DNA from: Dryomyza anilis
Lineage: Eukaryota; Arthropoda; Insecta; Diptera; Dryomyzidae
DNA: 64,000 bases
Assembly: GCA_951804985.1 (NCBI GenBank)
Contig: OX638133.1
Coordinates: 72,794,367-72,858,366, forward strand
Direction: 5' to 3'
This document shows, piece after piece, positions 10,175 to 22,924 of the stretch. Each line of letters opens with the position of its first letter. The first letter of the stretch is position 1. The notes below the pieces were generated by a model that was given only the letters and a program-made list of their open reading frames with translations, had not been told where the DNA came from and ran no database searches. A program made the translations under genes and the position numbers.

Positions 10175-12664
10175 AAATGAAAGAAAGAAAGAAACAAAGT
10201 AAGAAAGATAGATAGATAGAAAAAAAGAAGAAAAAAAAAGAAATAAAGAAAAAAGAAATAATGAAATAAACAAATAAAGAAATAAATAAATAAAGAAATA
10301 AAGAAATAAAGAAATAAAGAAATAAAGAAATAAAGAAATAAAGAAATAAAGAAATAAAGAAATAAAGAAATAAAGAAATAAAGAAATAAAGAAATAAAGA
10401 AATAAAGAAATAAAGAAATAAAGAAATAAAGAAATAAAGAAATAAAGAAATAAAGAATTAAAGAATTAAAGAAATAAAGAAATAAAGAAATAAAGAAATA
10501 AAGAAATAAAGAAATAAAGAAATAAAGAAATAAAGAAATAAAGAAATAAAGAAATAAAGAAATAAAGAAATAAAGAAATAAAGAAATAAAGAAATAAAGA
10601 AATAAAGAAATAAAGAAATAAAGAAATAAAGAAATAAAGAAATAAAGAAATAAAGAAATAAAGAAATAAAGAAATAAAGAAATAAAGAAATAAAGAAATA
10701 AAGAAATAAAGAAATAAAGAAATAAAGAAATAAAGAAATAAAGAAATAAAGAAATAAAGAAATAAAGAAATAAAGAAATAAAGAAATAAAGAAATAAAGA
10801 AATAAAGAAATAAAGAAATAAAGAAATAAAGAAATAAAGAAATAAAGAAATAAAGAAATAAAGAAATAAAGAAATAAAGAAATAAAGAAATAAAGAAATA
10901 AAGAAATAAAGAAATAAAGAAATAAAGAAATAAAGAAATAAAGAAATAAAGAAATAAAGAAATAAAGAAATAAAGAAATAAAGAAATAAAGAAATAAAGA
11001 AATAAAGAAATAAAGAAATAAAGAAATAAAGAAATAAAGAAATAAAGAAATAAAGAAATAAAGAAATAAAGAAATAAAGAAATAAAGAAATAAAGAAATA
11101 AAGAAATAAAGAAATAAAGAAATAAAGAAATAAAGAAATAAAGAAATAAAGAAATAAAGAAATAAAGAAATAAAGAAATAAAGAAATAAAGAAATAAAGA
11201 AATAAAGAAATAAAGAAATAAAGAAATAAAGAAATAAAGAAATAAAGAAATAAAGAAATAAAGAAATAAAGAAATAAAGAAATAAAGAAATAAAGAAATA
11301 AAGAAATAAAGAAATAAAGAAATAAAGAAATAAAGAAATAAAGAAATAAAGAAATAAAGAAATAAAGAAATAAAGAAATAAAGAAATAAAGAAATAAAGA
11401 AATAAAGAAATAAAGAAATAAAGAAATAAAGAAATAAAGAAATAAAGAAATAAAGAAATAAAGAAATAAAGAAATAAAGAAATAAAGAAATAAAGAAATA
11501 AAGAAATAAAGAAATAAAGAAATAAAGAAATAAAGAAATAAAGAAATAAAGAAATAAAGAAATAAAGAAATAAAGAAATAAAGAAATAAAGAAATAAAGA
11601 AATAAAGAAATAAAGAAATAAAGAAATAAAGAAATAAATAAATAAAGAAATAAAGAAAAAAAGAAATAAAGAAATAAAGAAATAAAGAAATAAAGAAATA
11701 AAGAAATAAAGAAATAAAGAAATAAAGAAATAAAGAAATAAAGAAATAAAGAAATAAAGAAATAAAGAAATAAAGAAATAAAGAAATAAAGAAATAAAGA
11801 AATAAAGAAATAAAGAAATAAAGAAATAAAGAAATAAAGAAATAAAGAAATAAATAAATAAAGAAATAAAGAAAAAAAGAAATAAAGAAATAAAGAAATA
11901 AAGAAATAAAGAAATAAAGAAATAAAGAAATAAAGAAATAAAGAAATAAAGAAATAAAGAAATAAAGAAGTAAAGAAATAAAGAAATAAAGAAATAAAGA
12001 TATAAAGAAATAAAGAAATAAAGAAATAAAGAAATAAAGAAATAAAGAAATAAAGAAATAAAAAAATAAAGAAATAAAGAAATAAAGAAATAAAGAAATA
12101 AATAAATAAAGAAATAAAGAAATAAAGAAATAAAGAAATAAAGAAATAAAGAAATAATGAAATAAAGAAATAAAGAAATAAAGAAATAAAGAAATAAAGA
12201 AATAAAGAAATAAAGAAATAAAGAAATAAAGAAATAAAGAAATAAAGAAATAAAGAAATAAAGAAATAAAGAAATAAAGAAATAAAGAAATAAAGAAATA
12301 AAGAAATAAAGAAATAAAGAAATAAAGAAATAAAGAAATAAAGAAATAAAGAAATAAAAAAATAAAAAAATAAAGAAATAAAGAAATAAAGAAATAAAGA
12401 AATAAAGAAATAAAGAAATAAAGAAATAAAGAAATAAAGAAATAAAGAAATAAAGAAATAAAGAAATAAAGAAATAAAGAAATAAAGAAATAAAGAAATA
12501 AAGAAATAAAGAAATAAATAAATAAATAAATAAAGAAATAAAGAAATAAAGAAATAAAGAAATAAAGAAATAAAGAAATAAAGAAATAAAGAAATAAAGA
12601 AATAAAGAAATAAAGAAATAAAGAAATAAAGAAATAAAGAAATAAAGAAATAAAGCAATAAAGA
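10175..12664. repeat. (AAATAAAG)n octanucleotide satellite, about 2.4 kb
   Basis: The unit is an AAAT tetramer followed by an AAAG tetramer, about 300 copies from about 10255 to 12660, with a decayed GAAA/GATA shoulder on the left (10175-10255). The middle (10470-11630) is almost free of variants, while the right third has many (GAAGTAAAG, GATATAAAG, AATAAATAAATAAAG, GAAAAAAAG). Two variants occur as a pair twice, exactly 216 bp (27 units) apart: 11635/11851 and 11655/11871. The minus-strand frame of 730 codons (repeat LFLYFFIS) is an artefact of the period. Confidence 0.97.
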
Positions 12665-13280
12665 AAAATTATTCTAAATTGTTTTTAATGCATATGGAAT
12701 AAATCCATATTATTTAAATAACCATTTTCATGTCATTTTTATGACATACCATCTAATTTGTTTTTCAAATTCTAATGTCAATCAGTGCCAAAAAGCATTA
12801 TAAACTATCATAAATGCAATTATGCTAATATTATATTTCAGTTTTTTTTTTTAACATTTGACTCGCATAATATCAAATTTTGGCACAACGTTATGCACTA
12901 TCTTATATTTCAATAGAATTAACTATTATGACTTTGACAGCTGCATTTAACCAGTTAATAAATATTTCAAAATCTGACCTATGCCATTTACCATGTAGAT
13001 GAGTTTAAAGTTTTTTGAAATTTTGTTTTTTTTTGAGAATACTTGGATAGTTTTAAATTGAAAATGTAAAAATCGCTAATTAACATAGGTTAATTATATT
13101 TTGAACTAAAATTAGAATAATAATTTTTCTCAAAACTGTTATTCAATAAACTGATATTTTTTAAATATGCTACCGAAAAATAATATTATACAATAAAACA
13201 TTTAAATAGAATGTAATTAGTTTCAAAATAACAATTGTAAAAAAAAATGCGAAAGTCAGTCATACAAAAAAAATTAGAAT
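12665..13280. other. AT-rich non-coding DNA
   Basis: No gene, repeat family or RNA could be recognised. A 7-bp-arm hairpin (ATATGGA...TCCATAT) lies at about 12692-12710. Confidence 0.45.
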
Positions 13281-13640
13281 AGGAAGACGAATTGTCTGTA
13301 GTATGAAGATGAATTGTCTGCAGAAAGCTGACTGGGGGAAATGTGTGTGTGGATGAATTGTTTGGGATTAAATTGTCTGGGAAAGAATTGTATGTGAAGG
13401 AATTTTGTGGAATAAAATTTTGTGGTAGGATTGTCCGAAAGGTAAATATCTGAGAAAAAATTGTGTGGGAAACCTGAACTATTTAAAGAAATTGGATAAA
13501 AAAGAATATTTAGAAAGTGAAGTCTGGCAAAGAATGCTCTAGGGAGTAGCTGTCTTTGAATTCTCTGTAGGAAAATTTGTGTTTAAAATTGTCTGGAAAA
13601 ACTTGTCTTAGGATTTTTTTCAAGCAATGAATTGTCTCCC
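13281..13640 (+). repeat. Degenerate tandem repeat built on GAATTGTCTG
   Basis: The motif GAATTGTCTG, or close forms (GAATTGTTTG, AAATTGTCTG, GAATTGTATG, AAAATTGTGTG, AAATTGTCTGG), recurs about fifteen times at intervals of roughly 12-30 bp, often followed by a GRRAGA stretch. The sequence is strikingly G-rich and C-poor on this strand compared with the flanks. It looks like a very old short satellite. Confidence 0.6.
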
Positions 13641-14608
13641 ATAGTTATTGATCTATATACAAAAATAGCTATGACTTCATCAAGTATATGAATTATTCTA
13701 AAATACAATAAATCATAATTTAAATATTGAGTTGTTTTAATATAATTATTTTCTGTAAAGTTTAAAATATATCATATTTTTCATTATTTTCCAAATTGAA
13801 TAAATTAAATTAAATACGAATGAATTCATTTATTAAATATACACACACAAATTGCGCTTAAGTTCATAATACCTGCTGAATACTATGTAAAGCTATAGGC
13901 TGCAGGCAGACAGACAGTCAGTCAGTCAGTCAGTCAGTCAAGCGCGGTGTTCCATCTTAATCAATTATAAAATTATACATCAGTCAGTCAGGTTTACGTT
14001 ATTGCGGCAAAGTGTGGTTCGTATTTTAAATGCGGGCGATGTTGCTGCCAAATATTTACACAAACACATACATTCACCAAAGAGATGATAAAATAATTGC
14101 CTGTCAGCCAAGAACAACAGTTAGTATTTATACGTTATTAGCTCTACAAAATATATGTAGTACCTTTACCGTCAATATGGAATAAATACCGACAGCAAAA
14201 GAGTCTGTAAAATTTTGATTAAATGATTTTTAATGTTTGTAATTAAATCCTGATGGCTTTGTTCTGAGTCGTACCAAATTGGACCAGAGAAAAAGGCAGT
14301 TGAGCCAAGCATTGCTCAGGGCATTAACTACGGAAAGTAAAATATTGAATGGCAGAATGCAAATGATAATTAAATTTATTTTTAACGAGGCTATGAGTGG
14401 CAGTGGTATGATGGGTTAAATTATAAAATGTCGAATATTAAATACAAAAATGATATCAAGAATATTAAAAAAATACAAAATAAAAACCGCCCAGTCTGCC
14501 ATGTCTCGGAGACCTCGGATACCTCGATTTCGAAAAATTTCTCGTATCGAGAAAACTACGACAAAACGTTTCGATATCTTCCTACCATCTAGGTCCAATT
14601 TGACGCTC
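13641..14608. other. Non-coding with a small (CAGT)n microsatellite
   Basis: A CAGACAGACAGTCAGTCAGT run lies at about 13905-13941, with CAGTCAGTCAGG again at 13981-13992. At 14490-14608, just before the satellite, there is a less AT-rich unique stretch of TCGGAGACCTCGGATACCTC type. An open frame begins in this stretch (ATG at 14450) and runs on into the satellite. I do not regard it as a gene, although its first 55 residues are not repetitive. Confidence 0.5.
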
Positions 14609-16405
14609 GAAAAATATCAAAAATATCAAAATATCAAAATATCAAAAATATCAAATATATCAAAATTATCAAAAATATCAAAAATATCAAAAATATCAAA
14701 ATATCAAAATATCAAAATATCAAAAATATCAAAAATATCTAAAATATCAAAAATATCAAAAATATCAAAAATATCAAAAATATCAAAAATATCAAAAATA
14801 TCAAAAATATCAAAAATATCAAAAATATCAAAAATATCAAAAATATCAAAAATATCAAAAATATCAAAAATATCAAAAATATCAAAAATATCAAAAATAT
14901 CAAAAATATCAAAAATATCAAAAATATCAAAAATATCAAAAATATCAAAAATATCAAAAATATCAAAAATATCAAAAATATCAAAAATATCAAAAATGTC
15001 AAAAATATCAATAATATCAAAAATATCAAAAATATTAAAAATATCAAAAATATCAAAAATATCAAAAATATCAAAAATATCAAAAATATCAAAAATATCA
15101 AAAATATCAAAATATCAAAAATATCAAAAATATCAAAAATATCAAAAATATCAAAAATATCAAAAATATCAAAAATATCAAAAATATCAAAAATATCAAA
15201 AATATCAAAATATCTAAATATCAAAAATATCAAAAATATCAAAAATATCAAAAATATCAAAAATATCAAAAATATCAAAAATATCAAAAATATCAAAATA
15301 TCAAAAATATCAAAAATATCAAAAATATCAAAAATATCAAAAATATCAAAATATCTAAATATCTAAATATCAAAAATATCAAAAATATCAAAAATATCAA
15401 AAATATCAAAAATATCAAAAATATCAAAAATATCAAAAATATCAAAAATATCAAAAATATCAAAAATATCAAAATATCAAAATATCAAAATATCAAAATA
15501 TCAAAATATCAAAATATCAAAATATCAAAATATCAAAATATCAAAATATCAAAATATCAAAATATCAAAATATCAAAATATCAAAATATCAAAATATCAA
15601 AATATCAAAATATCAAAATATCAAAATATCAAAATATCAAAATATCAAAATATCAAAATATCAAAATATCAAAATATCAAAATATCAAAATATCAAAATA
15701 TCAAAATATCAAAATATCAAAATATCAAAATATCAAAATATCAAAATATCAAAATATCAAAATATCAAAATATCAAAATATCAAAATATCAAAATATCAA
15801 AATATCAAAATATCAAAATATCAAAATATCAAAATATCAAAATATCAAAATATCAAAATATCAAAATATCAAAATATCAAAATATCAAAATATCAAAATA
15901 TCAAAATATCAAAATATCAAAATATCAAAATATCAAAATATCAAAATATCAAAATATCAAAATATCAAAATATCAAAATATCAAAATATCAAAATATCAA
16001 AATATCAAAATATCAAAATATCAAAATATCAAAATATCAAAATATCAAAATATCAAAATATCAAAATATCAAAATATCAAAATATCAAAATATCAAAATA
16101 TCAAAATATCAAAATATCAAAATATCAAAATATCAAAATATCAAAATATCAAAATATCAAAATATCAAAATATCAAAATATCAAAATATCAAAATATCAA
16201 AATATCAAAATATCAAAATATCGAAATATCAAAATATCAAAATATCAAAATATCCAAATATCAATATATCAATATATCAATATATCCAAATATCAATTTA
16301 TCAATTTATCAAAGTATCAAAATATCAAAAGTATTAATAATATCCAAAATAATAAAAATAGCAAAAATATCGAAAACATCAGAAATAGCAAAAACTTAAT
16401 AAATA
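14609..16405 (+). repeat. AAAATATC satellite, array A: 9-bp block then 8-bp block
   Basis: From 14609 to 15470 the main unit is 9 bp (AAAAATATC) with occasional 8-bp units. At 15471 it switches sharply to the 8-bp unit AAAATATC, which runs to about 16250 with almost no variants. It then decays through AATATATC, CAAATATC and AATTTATC units to about 16405. Diagnostic variants in the 9-bp block are TAAATATC at 15215, 15356 and 15364, AATAATATC and AAAAATATT near 15010-15036, and AAAAATGTC ending at 15000. The 14902-15470 part is matched in inverted orientation by array B. Open frames on both strands follow from the unit. Confidence 0.97.
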
Positions 16406-17430
16406 TCAAAATGTAATGTAATTTTGAAATAGATTGTTACGCAATACCGGAAATAAAAGTCCAAAGGGTGTTTGCTGCTATAAAGTTTGTTTCACTTTGT
16501 CTCTCCCTACAACGTGCTGCATCTTTCTTAATCCTAACAACAAAGTAAAAAAAAACTTTATTTGTTTCCTGCAATTACATCGAACGCACTAACGCCTGTG
16601 GCAACACCCAGCACTTGCCACAAACAAAATCCGAACGTAATAAAATGTAAAATGAACGCAGAAGAGCTCGCTCGATTGGCATCTTGGCGATAAGCTGAAA
16701 ATGATAAAGTAAAACAATAAAAAATAAATGAAGAATTTAACAAAATCAATTTGAAACAGTAGAGAGTAGAAAATAAAATAATCTAAAACAAGTGATTGAG
16801 TGCAATCAATAATTTAAATTTGAAGTTGTGCCGCAAGGTGCGAAAAAATCAAATAGATCTAAAAAAAGATACATCAAATTGCAATGTACCGTAAACAAAA
16901 AGTATCTAACCAAGCAGTTCTATTGTCACTGTAACGTATTGCTGTCTTAAATGATATATTTCAACGTTATCAATCCATCAAAATGACAGTTAAAGTAATA
17001 AATTTACATACCAATAGCTACAGAAAAACAAGGCCTTTTTTTAGTATTCACAGCTGTTAAGAAATTATATTTAAAAGTCTTTTATATTTCAATTTTTGTT
17101 ATTGAAATATTTTTGGTATTAGTACCAAGTTCCGAACTGAATAAGCAACAAAAAAAATATATATAAAATTGTTAATATTTAATAAATATAAAGATAAATG
17201 ATTATTTATTTCATTGTCATTATTGCGCCAAACAGTATAATATTATATGCGAATAAAAACTTAATCCAAATAGAAAGAAGCAAAAAGATATTGATGATTA
17301 CAAACTGCTACAAAATATGCAATATTTCGATATGATAACGACTTTAAGATAATATGTGTTCGCCGATCTCGAATCTGAAGTCAGATTTTTCTCCATCACC
17401 TGGGTTACTCGCAATATTCAGTCAAATATA
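16406..17430. other. Non-coding; unique island
   Basis: About 16440-16860 is less AT-rich unique sequence (for example CGCCTGTGGCAACACCCAGC). A 63-codon minus-strand frame (16558-16749) is not recognisable as a protein family. The remainder is AT-rich. No gene is supported. Confidence 0.5.
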
Positions 17431-18751
17431 AAACCAGTTGGGAAGGTTACATCACATGGGAAATTTTAAAGTAGGTTTTAGTATGATAGTTAGGATTATC
17501 AAAATTATAGACTAAGCCGACTATAAATACCCTACACATATGTGTGGTTACCATTTAAAGTGGTATGTAGGTAACCAGGGTATACGAATCCTGAAAATAA
17601 CTACAAACTTTCAATTGCTGAAGAATTTCCATTCATTTGATACCCATATTTACAAATGAGTAGGTGTACCAAATTTCCCTTTTTTTTTTGAATCACAAGT
17701 CGTTTCGCCGGAAACCATTATTTGCATGTATTTGAGCATGAGTCAATATATACTTGACCAAAAAAGTTTTCCTAAGCACGTATACAGTAAAATTGATCTG
17801 TAGACATAAATTTTATACGAGGTATTTGAACGTAAGTGGTCGGTTCTCAGGTCACAATAAACCGATCCTGCCAATTTTCTTGTGCAGACAGCTTAGATAT
17901 ATAAGTAATCTAAGTCTAAAGTTTCATTGCTCTAGCTCTTCTATTTTTTCTGTAATCTCATTTCTTTAATTGCGACATTTTTATACCCTACACCTATGAG
18001 GTACAGGGTATATTAATTTTGTGCATATATTGTAACGCCCCTTAGGAGGCGTGTCCGGTATGGAAAAGTATACATATTCTTGATCAGCATCACTACCTGA
18101 GTCCGTTTAGCCATGTCCGTATGTCTGTCCGTCTTGCTGTCTTGCTGTCCGAATACAGAAAATCTTGAGAAATACTGATCAGAATACGATGAAATTTCGT
18201 CTCAATATATTTTAGCCAAAAGTAGGAACTAAGTTTGAAAATGAGCCAAATCGGTTAACGGACACGCCCACCTCCCATACAAGTCACTTTTATATAACTC
18301 TTTAGGAACTAATAACTCGAGAAGTATACAAAATATAGTTATAAAATTTAAAACGTATTGTTATAATTCACCTAAAAATATGTGGTCCAAAAATGGGCGT
18401 GATCCGCCCACTTTTTTTTTTCATTATTTCCCGGGTTTTCATAGTGGAAATCTGATCCGAAAATTATTAAAATCAAATCTGTTAAATATTTGCCTTACAA
18501 AATTTTAAATATAGGCGTGGTCCGCCCTCTTTTATTTTTAAAATTTTGTTATTAGATATTTTATACTTTTATATCAATTTTTTAAATTATATAAGACGTA
18601 AATTTCTGATATGTGAATAATACTATGAGGTATACAATTAAATATCTCACATTAAGGTGTAGGGTATTCCATAGTCAGGACCGATCGACTATAACAGTCC
18701 GTCCCATATGACCGAACTTACCCATGTGACCTAACTTTCCCAACTCGTTTT
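17431..18751 (+). mobile_element. Composite non-autonomous DNA transposon T, full copy (1.32 kb)
   Basis: The left end AAAACCAGTTGGGAAGGTTA and the right end, inverted, AAAACGAGTTGGGAAAGTTA match at 18 of 20 bases. Similarity goes on through TCACATGGG and, more loosely, to an inner CCGACTATAAATACCCTACAC / CTGACTATGGAATACCCTAC pair, giving imperfect inverted ends of about 100 bp. Inside is module M (17978-18667). TA dinucleotides flank the ends, but a target-site duplication is not certain. There is no transposase frame. A second, rearranged copy lies at 52528-53704 and a right-end fragment at 51233-51855. The superfamily is not assigned. Confidence 0.75.
17978..18667 (+). repeat. Module M, subfamily A, inside transposon T
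   Basis: It begins TTTTTATACCCTACACC and ends GGTGTAGGGTAT, so ATACCCTACACC / GGTGTAGGGTAT form exact 12-bp inverted ends (17983-17994, 18656-18667). Then follow an end hairpin (ACCCT...AGGGT), TTGTAACGCCCCTTAGGAGG, a TTGATCAGCATCACTACCTG block and the CCATGTCCG...CTGTCCGTC block. Later come GGACACGCCCACCTCCCATA and two TGGTCCGCCC-type stretches. From memory, this core resembles a repeat spread widely in fly genomes; I cannot give its database name. Related copies in the window are at 19726, 46745-46994, 51300-51855 and 53405-53704. Confidence 0.75.
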
Positions 18752-19725
18752 ACTTTTATTTTGTTACTGCTTTCTTCGATCGCTTGTATAGCGGTAAAGT
18801 CAACACATCAACAAACACACACATTCTGCTAAATTCACTTCCTTTCGTTACAAGTGCAACAGCAATCATATGGGCATTTCCTGGGATTCCTGACGTGACA
18901 TTCGTACGCTTAAAACTTAAACATCTCGAATAAAAATTCTTGAATTTTTGTGAAAACTATTTTTTTTTTTTTTTTGATATTTTTGTATACTGTATATATC
19001 CCAAATAGTTGTCAAAAATTTGGAAACCGAACTGGTTGCCCTCTGCCATTTATTTTGTTGTTACAACAACGTACATTTTGCCATAATAAACACACGAATG
19101 TCAATTTTGACAATGAAATGATGATTTTACGGACACCGAATGTGTAGTTGCGCGAGCTAACATTTCGGTTATAGTAAAATAAGTACATTCATTTATATGA
19201 CATGAGGTTACAACAAATGTATTTCGGTTACAATACTGAAACGTTGATTCAATTAATCTGGTGCCAAAAGAGGACTTTTCTGTGTGTAGGAAGTCGATAT
19301 TTACATTTTTGAAAATACCGAGGAAACTCTTTAAAAAAAAATTTAGTTTTATATGATAATAAAAATATATGTTTGGTTCCGGAGGGGAAAATAGGACATC
19401 CTTATAAAAAAAATCTAAAAATTTGTCCGGTATTTTAATTTCAATGATAATTTTTGGTGGAGGCATCATTGCTGTTACCCCTTGCTCTAAATATTAAACT
19501 ATTAGGTGAGAAGGTAAAAATCAAAAAAATGGTCAGGATGCCACAGAATTCTCCAATAATGACAATTAATGAAACTTGTCTTTTTTATGGGGAACATATT
19601 TGTGCGGAACATATTTGAGAGACTATAACAGTTTTCTCAAGCGGTATGTATGGGACAATAAAATCTGGACCAAATCTGTATCTTTCGAATTTAAAATATT
19701 TTTTGTGTTGTCTTAAAAACCCTAA
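18752..19725. other. AT-rich DNA of unknown origin
   Basis: This holds a 122-codon minus-strand frame (19101-19469) whose product is AT-driven in composition (rich in Ile, Phe, Asn, Lys) and matches nothing I know. GTTGTTACAACAAC (about 19058-19071) is palindromic. GTTACAAC-type motifs recur at about 19060, 19206 and 19230, which could be remains of a transposon end. Confidence 0.4.
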
Positions 19726-19990
19726 TTTTTATACCCTACACTAAAAGTGAAAGGGTATATTCAGTTTGGTACGCCGTTTGTAACACCCATAAGGAAGCAT
19801 CTCCGGTATAAAAAGTATATATATTCTTGATCAGCATGACCTTCTAAGTCGATTTAGCGATGTCCATCTGTCCGTCTGTCTGTCTGTCTGTTGAAATCAC
19901 GAAAAATTTCGAGACCACTGAATGTTTATTGATTTTTAAAAGAAACCGTAGAACTTTTTTATCGTCAAACTGCTAATAAAATACTGAAAT
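19726..19990 (+). repeat. Module M, subfamily B, truncated copy
   Basis: It starts TTTTTATACCCTACACTAAA and goes on with GTGAAAGGGTATATTCAGTT, GGTACGCCGTTTGTAACACC, AAGGAAGCATCTCCGG, TTGATCAGCATGACC and GTCCATCTGTCCGTCTGTCT. Wording at each block is shared with the inverted copy ending at 53704 and differs from the pair at 17978 and 51855, so two subfamilies exist. The 3' limit is approximate. Confidence 0.8.
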
Positions 19991-21560
19991 TTCAATCCGA
20001 TTCCGTTATCTGTTTGTTTCAACTTCATTCCAAAGAACTTTTCACTGGTTCAAATACGTTTAGTTTATATTGAAAAAATCGAATTCTGAAATAGCAAATT
20101 ACAAATGTGAATGAATTCCAATTTGAATACGATTTTGATCTGAATTTGGAATATGACGGAATGTTATGATTTGCATTTATAATTATTATATTTTTTTCTT
20201 CATTTTAGTTCTTACCAAATATTACAACCATTCAATTACAATATAGTTAAATTACAATAAATCAACCATGACCTTAATACTATTGTTACCTCATAAAGTC
20301 ACAGCTGGTGTTGCAAATGTGCACATTATTAAAGAATTCAAACTAATTGAATTTTGCATATAGCCTACACAAACATTATGCTACCCCTTACAAAGCCTAC
20401 AATACTAGTTCCAAATTAATGCTGCTGTTGCCTGCCTAACACTGAAGCTACTGTTAAAATTTCTATTCAACACATTTAATGCTATTCTCAGCAATAAAGT
20501 TCAACCCTCTGCCTGGGCCAGTCTGTTTTGTTTGCGCAGCGTTACTACACATTTACGTTATAGTAGTTGATATTTTTACGGCATGCTTTAGCCACAGCTT
20601 AATTTCATTCAATGGCGACCATAAATCAACTAAAGCACGTCGCAGACATGGCTGACCACCAGTCATGTTGAACTCCTTTCAGGCAGCTAGTCAGCCAGTC
20701 ATCTAGTCGGTCGTTCGAAGGTTCATCCGGTCGGTCGGTCAGTCAGTCATTCATTCAGTGCGTGGACATAGTCAGAGCCCAAGCCCACGCCGACTTCTGA
20801 CCGGTACCTACTTTAATGTTCAAGTTGTATTCAATTACTGGCTCGTGCTATGCGCGTCTATGCACTACGACATGTTCTGATTTTGTTCGGGTTATTTTCT
20901 ATAGTTCTTTCTTTCATTCGGCACTCTTTGCAATCTCTAATGTGGCTGACCCACAATTTGTACTGCTGTAAATTCTTCGACGGCTCTGTGCCAACCATAT
21001 ATCATTGTAAATGACATAAATTCATTTTCGCATTGCAATTGTCCTGCACATGTCCTGCATAGCAATCGCCACATTAAATTCCTCTACTATTTTATAGCAT
21101 CATATATTAGTGGAAAAATATTAGTATAGTTGAACGAAATTTGTTGTAAACATAATTTATTTTTTGACATTACTCAAAATTTCAAATTTATTTTAATTAA
21201 ATAATTATAATTCTTATGGATTATGTGAAATAATTTTTGTATTTATAATTATTAAACACATTATTACAATTACAATTTCTATCATACTATGTTTTCTGTA
21301 AACATATTTGTATTCTTTATAATTATTTAAATTGTTATAAAATGTCTATATATTTATTTAATGAAAGATATTATATCTAATTATTATAATTTAAAATGTG
21401 TACGCTTTGAATTCCATGGATTTTGATTCTCACAGGAAATAAATGTTCTTGTCCCAAACATATTATATTATGTTATATAATTTTAGTTATATAATTTGTA
21501 GTATCATGTCAATATTTAACTATAATTAATTACATTATATCTTATTATCATTATTATTTG
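19991..21560. other. Non-coding with a unique island
   Basis: About 20280-21080 is the least AT-rich unique stretch of the left half, with CCTGGGCCAGTCTG, TTTGCGCAGCG and a degenerate GTCA/GTCG run at about 20685-20760 (CGGTCGGTCGGTCAGTCAGT). This is the sort of sequence in which conserved regulatory DNA could lie. No exon was identified. After 21080 the sequence becomes very AT-rich. Confidence 0.5.
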
Positions 21561-22450
21561 ATTTGAATTCAATGAATTTTGTTGCACACCGAATACATAT
21601 TGTTTGCTGCAAACATATAATTGCGTGCTCTCTATACTTATCTTTTTGGAATATAATACACTATATTGTATATTGTTATCATAGAGAGTGTGTGTTTATG
21701 TTGACTTCACTTAATTAAGTACAAACAAGCAACATTTTGTTTGCAGGAAACATATTATGCTATCTTATGTTTTACGAACATTAGTACTATCACAATAATT
21801 CATAAAAAATATTGTGACTTATGTTCAGTTACTATTGTGATAATAATATAGAATAATAACTTGAAATAATATTATTTTGACTCTTACTAATGTAATAATA
21901 AAATACAAATAATTTTGGAATACTGATTACAAACATAATTTTATTAATATGGGAATTTATCAAAGTTAGACGAAATTGTTTTATGTTTGCTGAAACACAC
22001 ATACTTTTGTGTACATTGCATTAATCACAATTGGTATATTAAATTCGCAGAATTTATTAATATTATAATCATATAATGATTAAATAATATTATGATATTA
22101 TATAACCATATTTCTAGAATGCCGTTTAAAGCCAAAAGTAACATTGAAAACATTTATTATTGAAGAAAATATGTGTTATAATAACATTATAAATATATTA
22201 TGAAATCAAGCATACATTAATAGTATTACACGCTGAGAAAAAAATTTGTTTGCAGCAAACATAATATATTTGAAATCGTAAATTTGATGCCTGTGAGGGG
22301 ATTTTGCTTTAAATGCCAAATTTTTAAAGTTATGATGGTATTTATTTCATGGCTTATGGTTATAGTATTTTATTATCATATTTATTTTAAAATCCTATTT
22401 ATCGTGTAACATAATATGTTTGCTGCAAACCTAATCTTTTCCTGTGTGTA
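21561..22450. repeat. AT-rich DNA with recurring GTTTGCWGCAAAC palindromes
   Basis: GTTTGCTGCAAAC occurs at 21602-21614 and 22418-22430, GTTTGCAGCAAAC at 22248-22260 and the near match GTTTGCAGGAAAC at 21739-21751. All sit beside ATA/CATAWTAT stretches. Spacing is irregular, so these are not a tandem array. They may be ends of decayed MITEs: the one at 22248 is preceded by CACGCTGAGAAAAAAATTT. There are no coding features. Confidence 0.5.
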
Positions 22451-22924
22451 TGTTTGCATTATATACATTAATTTTTTATATGCTGTAATAATTTAAAATA
22501 TATCACAATAAATATTTATTTCAAACATAAAATCTTGTTCACTTTAACTAATATTTTGTTTGTGTGTAACACACCATGTGCTTTAGTAAATTATGCTCTC
22601 TGTTACTTTGTATTCTTTGGCTACGTATTGTTTCCATAGTAAGCATTACTATACAAAGTATAGTATTAAGAATTTCTGCTGTATTAGCAAATTTTCGTAG
22701 CTGCCAAAGTTTATTTCAAAGAAGTACCACCCAATGTCAATGAACATATATTTTACGCAGCATAAATAACCTTTAGTACAGTAAAAGTCTTCATTTGATT
22801 TTGTAATTTTCCTAATGCAGGTACTATATTCAATTTTTAAATTGATATTTTTGTATTATACATGCGCAGTTTATGTATTATTGTTCATGTTACATTTGTT
22901 TTTATTTCTATATATAATTCGAAC
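22451..22924. other. AT-rich non-coding DNA
   Basis: No recognisable feature. Confidence 0.4.

Noticed and set aside
10466..12658. A 730-codon minus-strand open frame of LFLYFFIS repeats, looking like a membrane protein
   Set aside because: It is a translation of the (AAATAAAG)n satellite; the variants within it show no sign of codon-level constraint.
14450..15296. Open frames of ISKISK, IFLIFL and IFDIFD type in the AAAATATC arrays (also 25617-26021 and 30300-31152)
   Set aside because: Satellite artefacts. Their identical patterns in arrays A and B were useful only as a sign of the shared DNA cassette.
18950..19469. A 122-codon minus-strand frame as a gene or transposase piece
   Set aside because: There are no motifs of a transposase or other family; the composition follows AT bias. 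It is kept only as unassigned DNA.
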